Assembly: GCF_002812125.1 (NCBI RefSeq)
Contig: NZ_NPDQ01000005.1
Coordinates: forward strand, 186,001 to 250,000
DNA length: 64,000 nucleotides
DNA from: Leptospira brenneri
GTDB taxonomy: Bacteria; Spirochaetota; Leptospiria; Leptospirales; Leptospiraceae
Direction: 5' to 3'
Below are positions 9,501-17,482 of this stretch, piece after piece. The notes under the pieces are model-generated. The model did not search any database. It had not been told where the DNA came from and saw only the letters and a list, made by a program, of their open reading frames with translations. The translations under genes and the position numbers were made by a program. The first letter of the stretch is position 1, and every line of letters begins with the position of its first letter.

Positions 9501-9842
9501 TCGCCAGGTAGGAAGGTGAGGATGCAGTTCCAAAAACACCGCGTAATCAATTTCATCGTTTTTCCCTTGGGAAAAAAAACTCATGTTTCCTGTTTGGGTT
9601 TTTGCATTTGATTTGGGACCGAGTAAAGGAATAACATCGAGATTGTTTTTTTTGTATATTCTTAAATAAATATTACTGATACTTGGTTCCATTTCGTTCC
9701 CAAGATATAAGTTAATAAGTAGTTCTTGAAATCGGATGGAATGAATATTTCCATTTTCTAAAATTCGAATCTTTAAACCTGATTGGTTCTCTATAGTTTG
9801 TAACATTAGTTTTTGGTTCCATTCATAGGGGTTAAATTCCAT
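6507..9842 (-). CDS. Glycoside phosphorylase of the GH94-like clan (GH94/149/161)
   Basis: Large (1111 aa) enzyme of the cellobiose-phosphorylase type, which splits or builds beta-glucosidic bonds using phosphate or sugar-1-phosphate. The catalytic (alpha/alpha)6 part, about 620-1000, is clear from GGGWGTRDVCQGAFEYLLAL, EDGDWPQWFMLFP, DSHGDILYWPILAL and the general-acid Asp (residue about 754) in GNGDWNDSLQP. An N-terminal beta-sandwich domain and an extra middle domain make it longer than cellobiose phosphorylases (about 800 aa) and close to GH149/GH161 beta-1,3-glucan phosphorylases or the C-terminal part of cyclic glucan synthases. No signal peptide, so probably cytoplasmic. ATG 9842 lies inside the upstream ABC gene; an in-frame ATG at 9806 (TAATG with the ABC stop) is a good alternative start. 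The glucan is unknown. Confidence 0.82.
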   Translation of the reverse strand: MEFNPYEWNQKLMLQTIENQSGLKIRILENGNIHSIRFQELLINLYLGNEMEPSISNIYLRIYKKNNLDVIPLLGPKSNAKTQTGNMSFFSQGKNDEIDYAVFLELHPHLPTWRYKVQITNKTKEPFEFDLVYVQDIGICDYSASRLNEYFVCHYIHHEPIHTKDYGYGILSRQNESVSGNHPACFLFSTETIQSYATDGIDLIPDAIEKPLIGKRRQGEHSILGLERIKTHLNPEEAKETSFYGHFFPNLDQLKSFPNVENLVSQVTKDWSPSPNFESKNLELTQSLFTIAKQIEGENPKDPLLRTYFPNEWREIETNESGEILSFFTDKFTHVVLKEKEELCLRPHGQILRTGYPTIPDESSLTTTCYFKGIFLSQLTEGHTSINQYISRNHSYLDYFQSYGFRIFIEKDSEFLLLNSPSLISMKPNSVEWIYFLGIEDLRIQIKTTEDHKIKFELTTTSQKSQNFLLSFHIALDGDNGSLEKPPVITTNENKIQIKPNPESSIYQRLNGKGFTIQSDGLKSWQVSDDRLLFLDGKSKNQPYLTALVSVDSSLQFSIQGDLGSSPNEMVRAKKEIFSHTSRLPQNKIKNKESSSLEQISEILPWFEQNAEIHYLNPRGLEQYSGGGWGTRDVCQGAFEYLLALGKVEYCRNLLLRVFAEQNEDGDWPQWFMLFPRDKEIRASDSHGDILYWPILALSTYLERTSDLDFLKEKTSGIHRKEPRSIREAIEQTVSLINKRLVENTNLPIYGNGDWNDSLQPVRTEFRTHSVSTWTAELQSLTYRALITIYHKIGDLEKVKLYTKELETLNQNIKELCMSGGILTGLKFFGGGDSESFYLHPEDRKSGIHYSILPMIYGILSEVLDSNEVETHLSIIKKYLMGPDGVRLFDSPISYSDGESLEFKRAETASYFGREIGLMYTHAHLRFCEALAYMGKSEEFFHYLNLINPIGIQKKVPASKIRQSNCYYSSSDGSFLDRYEAGKKYKDLLSGNIPLEGGWRVYSSGPGIYIKLVYECLFGIRIFEDGLELDPVLPKGLDGLQWNVQIFDQNLTIIYQVKSENAQIESVKLNETSISFQRKENRYRKGGVKIEFKDLRELLKEKKNELVLELR

Positions 9843-11506
9843 TTCCCAAAATGAGAAATATGGAGATGGTAATCATATTCCAAAACTGTTTCTTCGTCTT
9901 TTGCAATGACAACAGTGGCCACACCAAGTTTGTGAAATAATTTTAAAATTTTTGAAATTTCAAATTTTCCTAAAACCGATCCAGGCCTATCTAAAATCAA
10001 AAATTTTGGTTTAACAAAAAGGACACGGATCACTGCAATTTTATATTTTTCAGCTAAGGAAAGTTCTTCGTTCCATTCTTTTAAGGTCCTAAGGCCACCA
10101 AATCTTCGGATCAAAGTTTCAAGTCCCATTTTTTGTAATTCAGTTAGGATTTCCGAATCAGATACTTCTAGATTTAGGTATGCCGGTACAATGACGTTAC
10201 GCAATCTCCCTGGTGGAAGATAGGGTTGTTCGGGGAGGAATAATACTTCTTCCCAACTAGGTTTACTAATTTTACCTTCGGAATGATTTCCAATTCCTGC
10301 AATCGATCGAAACAAACTAAGTTTTACCGTTTCATCGAGTGAGGTAATGAGCCAACGTTCCTTTTTGTGGACAGTGAGTTGTAAATGGTCTAATAAAAGT
10401 TTTGACCGATCATTTGAATATAAAGTTAAGTTTTGGAAGTGAATTTCATCAGCGCTGTAGTTAGATTCTCTTTTCTCTTTTGATTCTTTTTCAGTTACAA
10501 ACATCGCAGCCTCAAGAGAATGGAGTCGTTTGACCACAGCAGAAAATGCAGAAATAGATTGAAACTGGGTCACAATCAGAGAAAATGCATTGAGTAAGGT
10601 CGTGAATGCAAGGGCAGCTTGGGTGATCACACCAAATTCGATTTCACCCCTCATATAACTGGGCGCAATGATCAGCATTGGTATAATTTGTATAAAGTAA
10701 TTGTAGTTATTTGTAAAAAAACTCAAGCGGAGGTTGACTGAAATGAGTTTTCGAAAGTTGTTAACTAGTTTGCGAAGTCTGGATTTTAATCTCACAGACA
10801 TTCTAGCTTCTCTATGAGTCACTGCAATGGATTCTGCATGTTGGCGTATATGCAGAAGGTCTGCCCTGTAACTTGCTTCCATATCTAACTGATCGTAATT
10901 GAGGCGGATCAGAGATTTACCAAGAAAAATGGTAGAAAATGTGCCAGAAAGAGCATAAACAACAGCTACTAAAAATAGTATCGGATTAATACTCCAAAGA
11001 ACTCCGGAAAAAGAAATTGCCGAAAAAACTCCACCTATGAAGAGTAAGGTGAATGAAATTGTAGTTGTTGTAAATGCCTTTACATCATCGGTGATCCTTT
11101 GGTCTGGGTTTTCGATCCCAGGTGCATTCATGATTTGGTGAAAAGTTCTTTCCGTTAAATAATTATTTGTTAATCGCCATGTGAGTTGCTCTCGCCAAAG
11201 AATTCCAAGCCTTTCTTCTGCATATCGATTGATAGAACCAATTGCAGATGAAATGATAAACACAATTCCATAAAGGATTGCATTGGTATAAAAAGCCGCC
11301 ATGTTCTTTTGTTCAATCGAAGATATAAAATCTCGGCCTACATAACTATTGATGACATTGAAGACATTAAAGGAAATCACGAGTAAAACAAGGGTGATCC
11401 CGTAACGAATGGCCGTAGGGCCTTGTTTTGATTTGATTAACTGGCGTATGGTATTTGTCAAACGCACCCAGTTCTGGGATGAATTTGTTTTTTTATCTAA
11501 AGGCAT
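9806..11506 (-). CDS. ABC exporter-like membrane protein (SbmA/YddA type) with degenerate ATPase
   Basis: Half-transporter with an ABC_membrane_2/SbmA-like membrane part (about 1-320, roughly six helices, with INRYAEERLGILWREQLTWR and NPDQRITDDVKAFT typical of the YddA/BacA group) and a nucleotide-binding-like part (about 350-566). The ATPase half has lost its key motifs. Walker A is ITSLDETVKLSLFRSIAGI, without the glycines of GxxGxGKS. The signature is LSLAEKYKIAVIR rather than LSGGEQQR. Walker B reads KFLILDRPGS, where the catalytic Glu is Arg. The frame is intact, so this is not simple decay. It is followed, with a 37-base overlap, by the glycoside phosphorylase. It may be a glucan or peptide channel run without its own ATP hydrolysis, or a partner of another ATPase. 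Substrate unknown. Confidence 0.85.
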   Translation of the reverse strand: MPLDKKTNSSQNWVRLTNTIRQLIKSKQGPTAIRYGITLVLLVISFNVFNVINSYVGRDFISSIEQKNMAAFYTNAILYGIVFIISSAIGSINRYAEERLGILWREQLTWRLTNNYLTERTFHQIMNAPGIENPDQRITDDVKAFTTTTISFTLLFIGGVFSAISFSGVLWSINPILFLVAVVYALSGTFSTIFLGKSLIRLNYDQLDMEASYRADLLHIRQHAESIAVTHREARMSVRLKSRLRKLVNNFRKLISVNLRLSFFTNNYNYFIQIIPMLIIAPSYMRGEIEFGVITQAALAFTTLLNAFSLIVTQFQSISAFSAVVKRLHSLEAAMFVTEKESKEKRESNYSADEIHFQNLTLYSNDRSKLLLDHLQLTVHKKERWLITSLDETVKLSLFRSIAGIGNHSEGKISKPSWEEVLFLPEQPYLPPGRLRNVIVPAYLNLEVSDSEILTELQKMGLETLIRRFGGLRTLKEWNEELSLAEKYKIAVIRVLFVKPKFLILDRPGSVLGKFEISKILKLFHKLGVATVVIAKDEETVLEYDYHLHISHFGKWNLTPMNGTKN

Positions 11507-11557
11507 TTGTTTCCTTTTATAAGGAAGCAGAGTTTTAAAACAAATGCAAGGAGGTTT

Positions 11558-12910
11558 TTATGACTCGATTGTTTCGATCGTCAAATCCATTGTTACTTGG
11601 TGCCAGATCGATTCTAAATCTGCATTCCATTCAGAAGGAAGATTTTCTCTGATAGAAGAAATAAGAATGGGTACAAGTTTTGGAAATTCCTTTTTTGAAA
11701 TTCCAATGGATTCGTAAATAGAGGTTAGTTTAGATACTCCCTTTTTTAAAGAGATGGGGTTTCCTAATTTCTCGATGATGGATTCTATCGCATTTAAAAA
11801 CTCGTGAGGTTCTACAAGTAATTCGTTTTCATTCATTTCTTTTTGAAGGTTTTCCTCTACAAAGTGTTTTAACTTACTTAAATAATCATCGATCCAATGT
11901 GGATTGTTTTCTAAAACATGATCAAATGATTTTTGAATGCGAAGGATGGGGTCTGAATTTTTGAATCCAAGAACAGAATAAGCTGTCATTTTTTCTGACT
12001 TACCACGAAGTCTTGTGATTACTTTTTTATTCACGGAAAGAGAAGAACCAATTTGATTATAAATTTCATCAGATACTAAGAAGTTTGTATTTGTTTTTTT
12101 ATTAAGTGCTTCGAGTCGACTCGCAACATTTACTGTATCCCCAAGGACTGTTTGGCTTTTGTATTCAGAATGTCCGATGTCTCCATAAATTACATTTCCT
12201 GCGTGGAGTCCAATGCGGATGTCGAAACTAAAATTAAACCTATCTTTCATTTCTAAGTTGAATTTTTTCAATTGATCAAACATACGAAGGCAAGCACGAA
12301 TTGCTGAATGAATTGTTTCTCTTTTGGCTTCGGTGATTTTCTCTTCGTTTGCTGTTTTGATTTGATCTCTATTCTTTAGTTGGAAAAAAGCTAAAATCCC
12401 ATCTCCAATGAATTTATCAATTTCCCCACCGTTGTTTAAAACAGGTTCACTCATTTCTTGAAAAAATCTATTTAAAACAAAAACAACATCATAAGGAAGA
12501 CTTGCTTCTGTAAAAGCTGTGAATCCTTTGATATCAAGAAAAAGGATCACCGCATAACATTCTTCTCCAGTTTTAGAAGATTTGGATTCACTGGTAACTG
12601 TTTTGAGATCTTTATTGTCTTTGATGATCCGGCGAAGGGAAACGTCTCCAAATACTTCAGTTTGGCAAGCCAGTCGAATCTCTTTTGGCCAACCTTTTCT
12701 ATCAGCTAGAGTTTGTTCTCTATCATTACGGCTACTGAGATGGGAAAGACCTTCGGTAACAAAAACTCGACAAGTTGTGCATTTGGCATTTCCCCCGCAA
12801 AGATGGTAGAGGGGATATTCGTGTTTTAAGGCAGTTTCCAGGATGGTGGCCCCTGGTTTGTTTGTTTCGAGTGGAAAATTGTCTTTGTCTTCAAAGGTAA
12901 CAATATGCAT
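11558..12910 (-). CDS. 2Fe-2S ferredoxin domain fused to class III adenylate cyclase
   Basis: Soluble 450-aa cyclase with an N-terminal plant-type ferredoxin domain (1-95): cysteines C38, C44, C47 and C82 in YHLCGGNAKCTTCRV and RLACQTEV. The cyclase domain (about 118-310) keeps both metal aspartates (FLDIKGFTAFTE, DKFIGDGILAFF) and the Lys/Asp pair that reads adenine (IDKF, TVLGDTVNVASRLE), so it should make cAMP. The last 130 residues are helical and globin-like in spacing, but I cannot name them. The obvious idea is cAMP output set by the redox state of the cluster. The same order of domains is known from other bacteria. It lies 51 bases upstream of the ABC-like gene in the same direction, possibly one operon. 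Confidence 0.9.
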   Translation of the reverse strand: MHIVTFEDKDNFPLETNKPGATILETALKHEYPLYHLCGGNAKCTTCRVFVTEGLSHLSSRNDREQTLADRKGWPKEIRLACQTEVFGDVSLRRIIKDNKDLKTVTSESKSSKTGEECYAVILFLDIKGFTAFTEASLPYDVVFVLNRFFQEMSEPVLNNGGEIDKFIGDGILAFFQLKNRDQIKTANEEKITEAKRETIHSAIRACLRMFDQLKKFNLEMKDRFNFSFDIRIGLHAGNVIYGDIGHSEYKSQTVLGDTVNVASRLEALNKKTNTNFLVSDEIYNQIGSSLSVNKKVITRLRGKSEKMTAYSVLGFKNSDPILRIQKSFDHVLENNPHWIDDYLSKLKHFVEENLQKEMNENELLVEPHEFLNAIESIIEKLGNPISLKKGVSKLTSIYESIGISKKEFPKLVPILISSIRENLPSEWNADLESIWHQVTMDLTIETIES

Positions 12911-13023
12911 GTATCACCAATATGTCTCTGGTAATTGAATTTTCTCTCCTTTTTTAACTTAGGGCAAGTCGGAAAACATCTAAAATTTAGAAAAATCTCC
13001 TCATTTCTCTCTGGATTCGTGAA

Positions 13024-13064
13024 AAACTAATTGCTTTAGTTAAATAAACTAATAGCATTAGTTT
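13024..13064 (+). promoter_or_regulatory. Two tandem palindromic operators, probably of the TetR regulator
   Basis: Site A is AAACTAAT-TGC-TTTAGTTA (13024-13042). Site B is AAACTAAT-AGC-ATTAGTTT (13046-13064), a perfect 8-bp inverted repeat. Same geometry, 22 bases start to start (two helical turns), and site B ends one base before the ATG of the hydrolase gene. The TetR-family gene of this two-gene operon is the natural binder. Confidence 0.75.
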
Positions 13065-13065
13065 T

Positions 13066-13956
13066 ATGAAAACAATCTACCACCTTATTTTAATCTTTTC
13101 CCTGTTTCTTTTTCCCATCCTGATTTGGGGTGAAGGTTCGGAATCGGAATCTTTAATACAAACTTCTTATTTTCAAACTGGGGAAGGTCGAGTGGCTTAT
13201 TCTAAAATAGGGGAGGGCAAAAGAAATCTGATTTTGCTTCCAGGAATTGGGGACAGAAAGGAAAGTTATTTAGAACTTGCTTATCTGTTATCTAAAGGCA
13301 ATACCGTTTATCTTTTCGACTTACGAGGAATTGGTGAGTCTGATGTGAGTTTCGTTTCTTATGGGCCGAATGAAACGGCAAAAGACATCTTAGCATTTAT
13401 CCGTGAAAAAGATTTACAAGATGTTTATATCATTGCTAATTCTATGGCTGCCGCTTCGGCCGTTTATATTCGTTCCAAAGAAGAAAAACGAGTCCTAGGA
13501 CTTGTACTTTCTGGTCCATTTGTCCGAGACAAAGAACCAATGTCTTTTGGAATGAAAACATTGATTCATTTTGCATTTCGTGGGCCTTGGGGGCCGAGTG
13601 TTTGGGCGTCGTTTTATGAATCTCTGTTTCCTGTGAATCGTCCTGGTGATTTAAAAGAAAGATCAGCGAGATTAAAAGAGAATCTTTCTGAAGATGGTCG
13701 TATGTTTGCCGTTAGATCTATGTTGCTTGCACCAAAAACAGAATGTGAACCTGCCTTACAATTGATTTCGGGAAATGTGATTGTGGTAATGGGAAGTAAA
13801 GACCCTGATTTTGATTCTCCCGAAGGAGAGGCAAATTGGATTGGTGACACTGTGGGCGGAACTGTAAAGATCTATAAAGGTGCAGGGCATTATCCTTTCG
13901 TAGAAGAGCCAAATCGATTTTATTCCGACGTACAATTATTATGGCAAAAAAAATAA
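13066..13956 (+). CDS. Exported alpha/beta hydrolase
   Basis: Secreted or periplasmic hydrolase of 296 aa. The signal peptide is MKTIYHLILIFSLFLFPILI followed by WGEG. Alpha/beta-fold landmarks: ILLPGIGDRKESY (oxyanion-loop region), VYLFDLRGIGESD, the nucleophile elbow IIANSMAAASA with Ser about 126 (A-N-S-M-A instead of the usual G-x-S-x-G), a likely acid Asp in VVMGSKDPDFDSP and the His in KGAGHYPFVEEP. The three catalytic groups are thus present. The substrate is unknown. The gene starts one base after a palindromic operator and ends overlapping the TetR gene by 16 bases, so the regulator probably controls both. The regulated compound could be an ester or lipid. Confidence 0.85.
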   Translation: MKTIYHLILIFSLFLFPILIWGEGSESESLIQTSYFQTGEGRVAYSKIGEGKRNLILLPGIGDRKESYLELAYLLSKGNTVYLFDLRGIGESDVSFVSYGPNETAKDILAFIREKDLQDVYIIANSMAAASAVYIRSKEEKRVLGLVLSGPFVRDKEPMSFGMKTLIHFAFRGPWGPSVWASFYESLFPVNRPGDLKERSARLKENLSEDGRMFAVRSMLLAPKTECEPALQLISGNVIVVMGSKDPDFDSPEGEANWIGDTVGGTVKIYKGAGHYPFVEEPNRFYSDVQLLWQKK

Positions 13957-14534
13957 AACACAAACCCGGCCGCCCCAAAAAAGGGGTCACCCAGATCACT
14001 AGAGAATTTGTTTTAGACAAAGCATGGGATTTGATTTCAGAAGTTGGGTTTCGGGAATTTCGGCTTACATCCCTTTCTGAAAGTTTGGGAATTCGAACCC
14101 CCTCCCTCTACAACCATATCCAGGACTTAGAAGATATACGCCGGGAAATGAAACGAAGGTCTTTGCAGATGTTAGGTGATAGACTGACTCTAAAAACCAA
14201 AAACCAGAACCATAGTTCTGATCGAGTATTCGAATTTTTAATTGCTTACAGAAGTTTTGCGAAGGCCTATCCTCAGTTTTATCCTCTGACCGTTGAGTCG
14301 GCTGAGTCCGATCCAGAATTAAAACCCCTCGGAGATCGAATTTTGGCCATTTGTATGGAAGTGTTTCGGCTCCAAACCCTGGATGAAACCTCTGTCCATC
14401 GGATACGGATCTTACGTTCACTACTCCATGGATTTATTGTTTTAGAAGAGGCTGGCGGGTTTGGTCGTAAAGAGTCGGTAGAGGAAAGTTTTAAGAAAAT
14501 AACAGAATCATTGGAATCTGGCAGACTCTGGTAA
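13941..14534 (+). CDS. TetR-family transcriptional regulator
   Basis: One-component repressor of 197 aa. The basic N-terminus [15 protein letters not shown] precedes the TetR helix-turn-helix (about 20-65): [18 protein letters not shown], then [20 protein letters not shown]. The C-terminal domain (about 75-197) has the TetR_C_33/WHG shape, with [20 protein letters not shown] and [14 protein letters not shown]. The start overlaps the hydrolase stop region by 16 bases, so translation is coupled. The paired palindromes in front of the hydrolase ATG are its likely operators, making the operon self-regulated. Ligand unknown. Confidence 0.92.
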   Translation: MAKKIKHKPGRPKKGVTQITREFVLDKAWDLISEVGFREFRLTSLSESLGIRTPSLYNHIQDLEDIRREMKRRSLQMLGDRLTLKTKNQNHSSDRVFEFLIAYRSFAKAYPQFYPLTVESAESDPELKPLGDRILAICMEVFRLQTLDETSVHRIRILRSLLHGFIVLEEAGGFGRKESVEESFKKITESLESGRLW

Positions 14535-14583
14535 AACTTTACTTTTCGGGAGAATGTGCGTGCGAAAACCTGGGTTTAGAATT

Positions 14584-16497
14584 ATGGCAGCACTTACTAT
14601 TACACTACCAGATGGAAGTTCCAAGGAACTAGAATCCGGTAAATCCTTTTCTGATTTCATCCAAGCCCAACTGCCTTTCTTGAAAGAGAAAGCTCTTGCC
14701 GTTGTTTTGTCCGATGGTCGCACTGTTGACCTTTCCTATATTCCAGAGACAAACACCACGGTAAAGTTTCTCACCTTTGATGATGTGGAAGGAAAAGAAG
14801 TTTTCCATCACTCTTCTGCCCACTTACTCGGTATGGCCGTCCAAAGGTTATGGTCTGAGGCCCGCCTCACCGTTGGCCCCGTCATTGAAAATGGCCCCGG
14901 TTTTTTCTTTTATGATATTGATTTTGGTGATACCGTTCTTACGGTAGAAGACCTTCCGAAAATCGAAGCCGAGATGGCAAAAATTGTCAAAGAAGATCTC
15001 GTTGTCAAAAGATGGGAACTTTCCAAGGAAGAGGCCATCGAAAAATTTAAAAAAGAAAACGAACCTTATAAGGTAGAACTTATCCAAGGATTTGATTCCG
15101 CATCCGTTTCGTTATACGGACAGGGCGAGTGGTATGACCTTTGTCGTGGTCCTCACGTGGCAAGGACAGGACAACTGAAAGCCTTCAAACTCACTGCGAT
15201 TTCTGGTGCCTATTGGAAAGGGGATTCCAAAAACAAACAGCTCACTCGTATTTACGGAGTTTCTTTCCCCACCAAAAAGCAGTTAGACGAATATATCTTT
15301 CTCATTGAAGAAGCCAAAAAAAGAGATCATAGAAAACTGGGAAAAGAACTGGATCTTTTTAGTTTCCAAGACGAAGCTCCTGGATTTCCATTTTGGCATC
15401 CGAAAGGAACTGTACTTTGGAATACTCTTGCTTCTTACATTCGAGAAGAGTGTTTTCGCCGTGGGTATCAAGAAATCAAAACTCCGGCCATCTTAAATTC
15501 TAGTCTATGGAAAAAGTCGGGTCACTGGGATAATTTTAAGGAAAACATGTATTTCACTGACATCGATGAAAGTGAATTTGCAGTAAAGCCGATGAACTGT
15601 CCTGGGTGTTGTTTGATTTATAAATACCACATGCACTCGTACAGAGAACTTCCTCTTCGGTTTATGGAGCTTGGAAATGTGCACAGACATGAAATGTCTG
15701 GAGTGCTCCATGGACTATTTCGGGTTCGTGCCTTCACTCAAGACGATGCCCATATCTATGCGCCTTTAGAAAAAGTAGAATCAGAAGTGGAAGACATCAT
15801 TGATTTTACTTTTGATGTGTATAAAAAATTTGGATTCACTGAGTTTAAAACCTTCATCGCAACAAGGCCGGAGAAATCCCAAGGTAGTGATGAAGATTGG
15901 AATCTCGCAACACAAGCGTTACATGATGCACTTAAGAAAAAGGGAATCGAATACGGAATCAAAGAAGGGGACGGAGCATTCTACGGTCCCAAAATTGAAT
16001 TCAATATTAAGGACTCTCTGGGAAGGCTTTGGCAATGCGGAACCGTACAAATTGATTTCTCGATGCCGAATCGATTCGAACTCGACTTCACTGCTTCTGA
16101 TGGAAAAAAACATGCGCCTGTGATGATCCACAGAGCCATCTATGGATCACTCGAAAGATTCATCGGAATTCTTATCGAACACTTCGAAGGAAAATTTCCT
16201 TTGTGGCTAAATCCTACACAGATCCGTGTCTTAACTGTGGCAGAAATTCACAGCGATTATGCAAAAGAAGTATATCAGGATTTGGTAATGCAGGGATTCC
16301 GAGTCGAACTTGATGTTCGAAACGAAAAGATCGGAAGTAAAATTAGGGATTCCATCCTAAAACGAAGCAGTTATACTTTGATTTTAGGAGATAAAGAGAA
16401 AGAAGCTGGTTCTATTTCCTTCCGTCGTATGGGAGAAGAGAAAACAGAAACGGTTTCTCGCGATGGATTTCTTTCCCTTCTGAAAGGTGATCTTTAA
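14584..16497 (+). CDS. thrS: Threonyl-tRNA synthetase
   Basis: Charges tRNA-Thr with threonine, in the cytoplasm. I begin at ATG 14584 ([12 protein letters not shown]), where the TGS domain normally begins, rather than at 14554. Order: TGS (1-62), the editing domain with [13 protein letters not shown] and YDLCRGPHV (zinc/editing histidines and Cys), the class II catalytic core with motif 2 region [33 protein letters not shown], zinc ligand Cys in MNCPGCC, and the anticodon-binding domain from about 540. Length 637 aa is normal. infC, rpmI and rplT follow after one extra gene, as in many bacteria. No T-box leader is visible upstream. Confidence 0.97.
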   Translation: MAALTITLPDGSSKELESGKSFSDFIQAQLPFLKEKALAVVLSDGRTVDLSYIPETNTTVKFLTFDDVEGKEVFHHSSAHLLGMAVQRLWSEARLTVGPVIENGPGFFFYDIDFGDTVLTVEDLPKIEAEMAKIVKEDLVVKRWELSKEEAIEKFKKENEPYKVELIQGFDSASVSLYGQGEWYDLCRGPHVARTGQLKAFKLTAISGAYWKGDSKNKQLTRIYGVSFPTKKQLDEYIFLIEEAKKRDHRKLGKELDLFSFQDEAPGFPFWHPKGTVLWNTLASYIREECFRRGYQEIKTPAILNSSLWKKSGHWDNFKENMYFTDIDESEFAVKPMNCPGCCLIYKYHMHSYRELPLRFMELGNVHRHEMSGVLHGLFRVRAFTQDDAHIYAPLEKVESEVEDIIDFTFDVYKKFGFTEFKTFIATRPEKSQGSDEDWNLATQALHDALKKKGIEYGIKEGDGAFYGPKIEFNIKDSLGRLWQCGTVQIDFSMPNRFELDFTASDGKKHAPVMIHRAIYGSLERFIGILIEHFEGKFPLWLNPTQIRVLTVAEIHSDYAKEVYQDLVMQGFRVELDVRNEKIGSKIRDSILKRSSYTLILGDKEKEAGSISFRRMGEEKTETVSRDGFLSLLKGDL

Positions 16498-16510
16498 ATA
16501 AAGAAATTTC

Positions 16511-16547
16511 TTGACTGAGATTTGAGGGGATCTTACGATCCCTTCAG
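16511..16547 (+). promoter_or_regulatory. Sigma-70 type promoter with a predicted leaderless start
   Basis: TTGACT (16511-16516), 17 bases, TACGAT (16534-16539). Transcription would begin at about 16546-16547, which is the GTG start of the next gene; no Shine-Dalgarno sequence is seen. The same segment can fold as AGGGGATC-TTAC-GATCCCTT (16526-16545), which could also act as the thrS terminator stem, though it has no T-run. Confidence 0.6.
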
Positions 16548-17428
16548 TGCCTCCCATTCAAATCATAACCAAACAAACGAGTCCTGTTGCATACTATTTG
16601 GATTTACCCATCCATCCGCCGTATGATGCTCGTGATGCGTTTGATGCCATCCCTATGCAATTATTGCCTTTTGCGGATGGGCTCATTGTGGGTTGGAAGG
16701 TGAGTTCCATGCAATTTGTGGATGGGCTTGGTCGGGACTTTAAGTTGGATTGCCCAAACATTGTCATTACCGGTGGAGAAAATCGCGGTGATTCCCCTGT
16801 TGCTTTGTATGTATCGGCTGCCTTTTATGATGATAGAAATCGACTCCTTGCAAGCCAAACTTGCGAACACATTGTCCAACCTTGGGAGAGTTATGATGTT
16901 CCCGGACTTTGGAGCCGTTTTCCTTTTCCCATCACCGAGATTGCCAGGGCTTCCGTGAGTATCACTTCTTATGGTTGGGAAGACCCTAGGCCTAAGGAAA
17001 CCCTTGTCCTTTCAAAACAAAAACCCAAAAACGAAACCAAATATGAATGGAAGCGGGAGGGGGGAGTTGTCGGCTCCTATTCTTTCCAAAAATGGAATCC
17101 GGGGAAAGGGGATCTCCTTTTTGCCAGTGAAACCATCACACGAGAAAACCGGGTCCGAATTCGGTTGGAACGCCGCCAAAGTGAAGGTTTGACTTATGTG
17201 GCTCTCGTCCAATCCGGTTCTCCCAAGAGAGAAACCAAAACCTTTGACCATTTGATCCAATATGCAATTTATACCGAAGATGGCCAGCTCTGCCACGGCG
17301 GATCTTGTATGGGAATGGGAAATCACGGGGATCTTGTCTCTCTTGTGCCCATTTTGCCAGAAATTTTAGAATCAGAGTCTCTATATTTAGAACTCGTAGC
17401 TTGGGAAGGCCCCTCCGGTTCGCTTTAA
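16547..17428 (+). CDS. Conserved-looking protein of unknown function between thrS and infC
   Basis: 293 aa, starting at GTG with no ribosome-binding site upstream. I do not recognise a family. No signal peptide or membrane helix. The sequence is beta-rich with many aromatic and charged residues (SVSITSYGWEDPRP, VRIRLERRQSEGLTYVALVQ) and has a Gly/Cys-rich stretch, CHGGSCMGMGNHGDLVS, near residue 250. The N-terminal segment ITKQTSPVAYYLDLPIHPPY and PNIVITGGENRGDSPVALYV could be two beta-sandwich halves. It lies in the translation-factor operon, 90 bases before infC. An apparent promoter overlaps its start. Codon use looks like the neighbours, so I take it as a real gene. Confidence 0.75.
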   Translation: MPPIQIITKQTSPVAYYLDLPIHPPYDARDAFDAIPMQLLPFADGLIVGWKVSSMQFVDGLGRDFKLDCPNIVITGGENRGDSPVALYVSAAFYDDRNRLLASQTCEHIVQPWESYDVPGLWSRFPFPITEIARASVSITSYGWEDPRPKETLVLSKQKPKNETKYEWKREGGVVGSYSFQKWNPGKGDLLFASETITRENRVRIRLERRQSEGLTYVALVQSGSPKRETKTFDHLIQYAIYTEDGQLCHGGSCMGMGNHGDLVSLVPILPEILESESLYLELVAWEGPSGSL

Positions 17429-17482
17429 CCCCTTTCCTTAAGTAATTCCGAAAGAAATGTACTTGCTCGCCAGGATTTTCGT

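Noticed and set aside
13718..14421. Minus-strand frames over the hydrolase and TetR genes
   Set aside because: They overlap two well-supported plus-strand genes and lack family features.
14535..14583. T-box or attenuator before thrS
   Set aside because: The gap is about 50 bases with no specifier loop or terminator structure.
16526..16545. AGGGGATC-TTAC-GATCCCTT as a terminator of thrS
   Set aside because: No T-run follows, and the same bases contain a good -10 box; recorded with the promoter instead.
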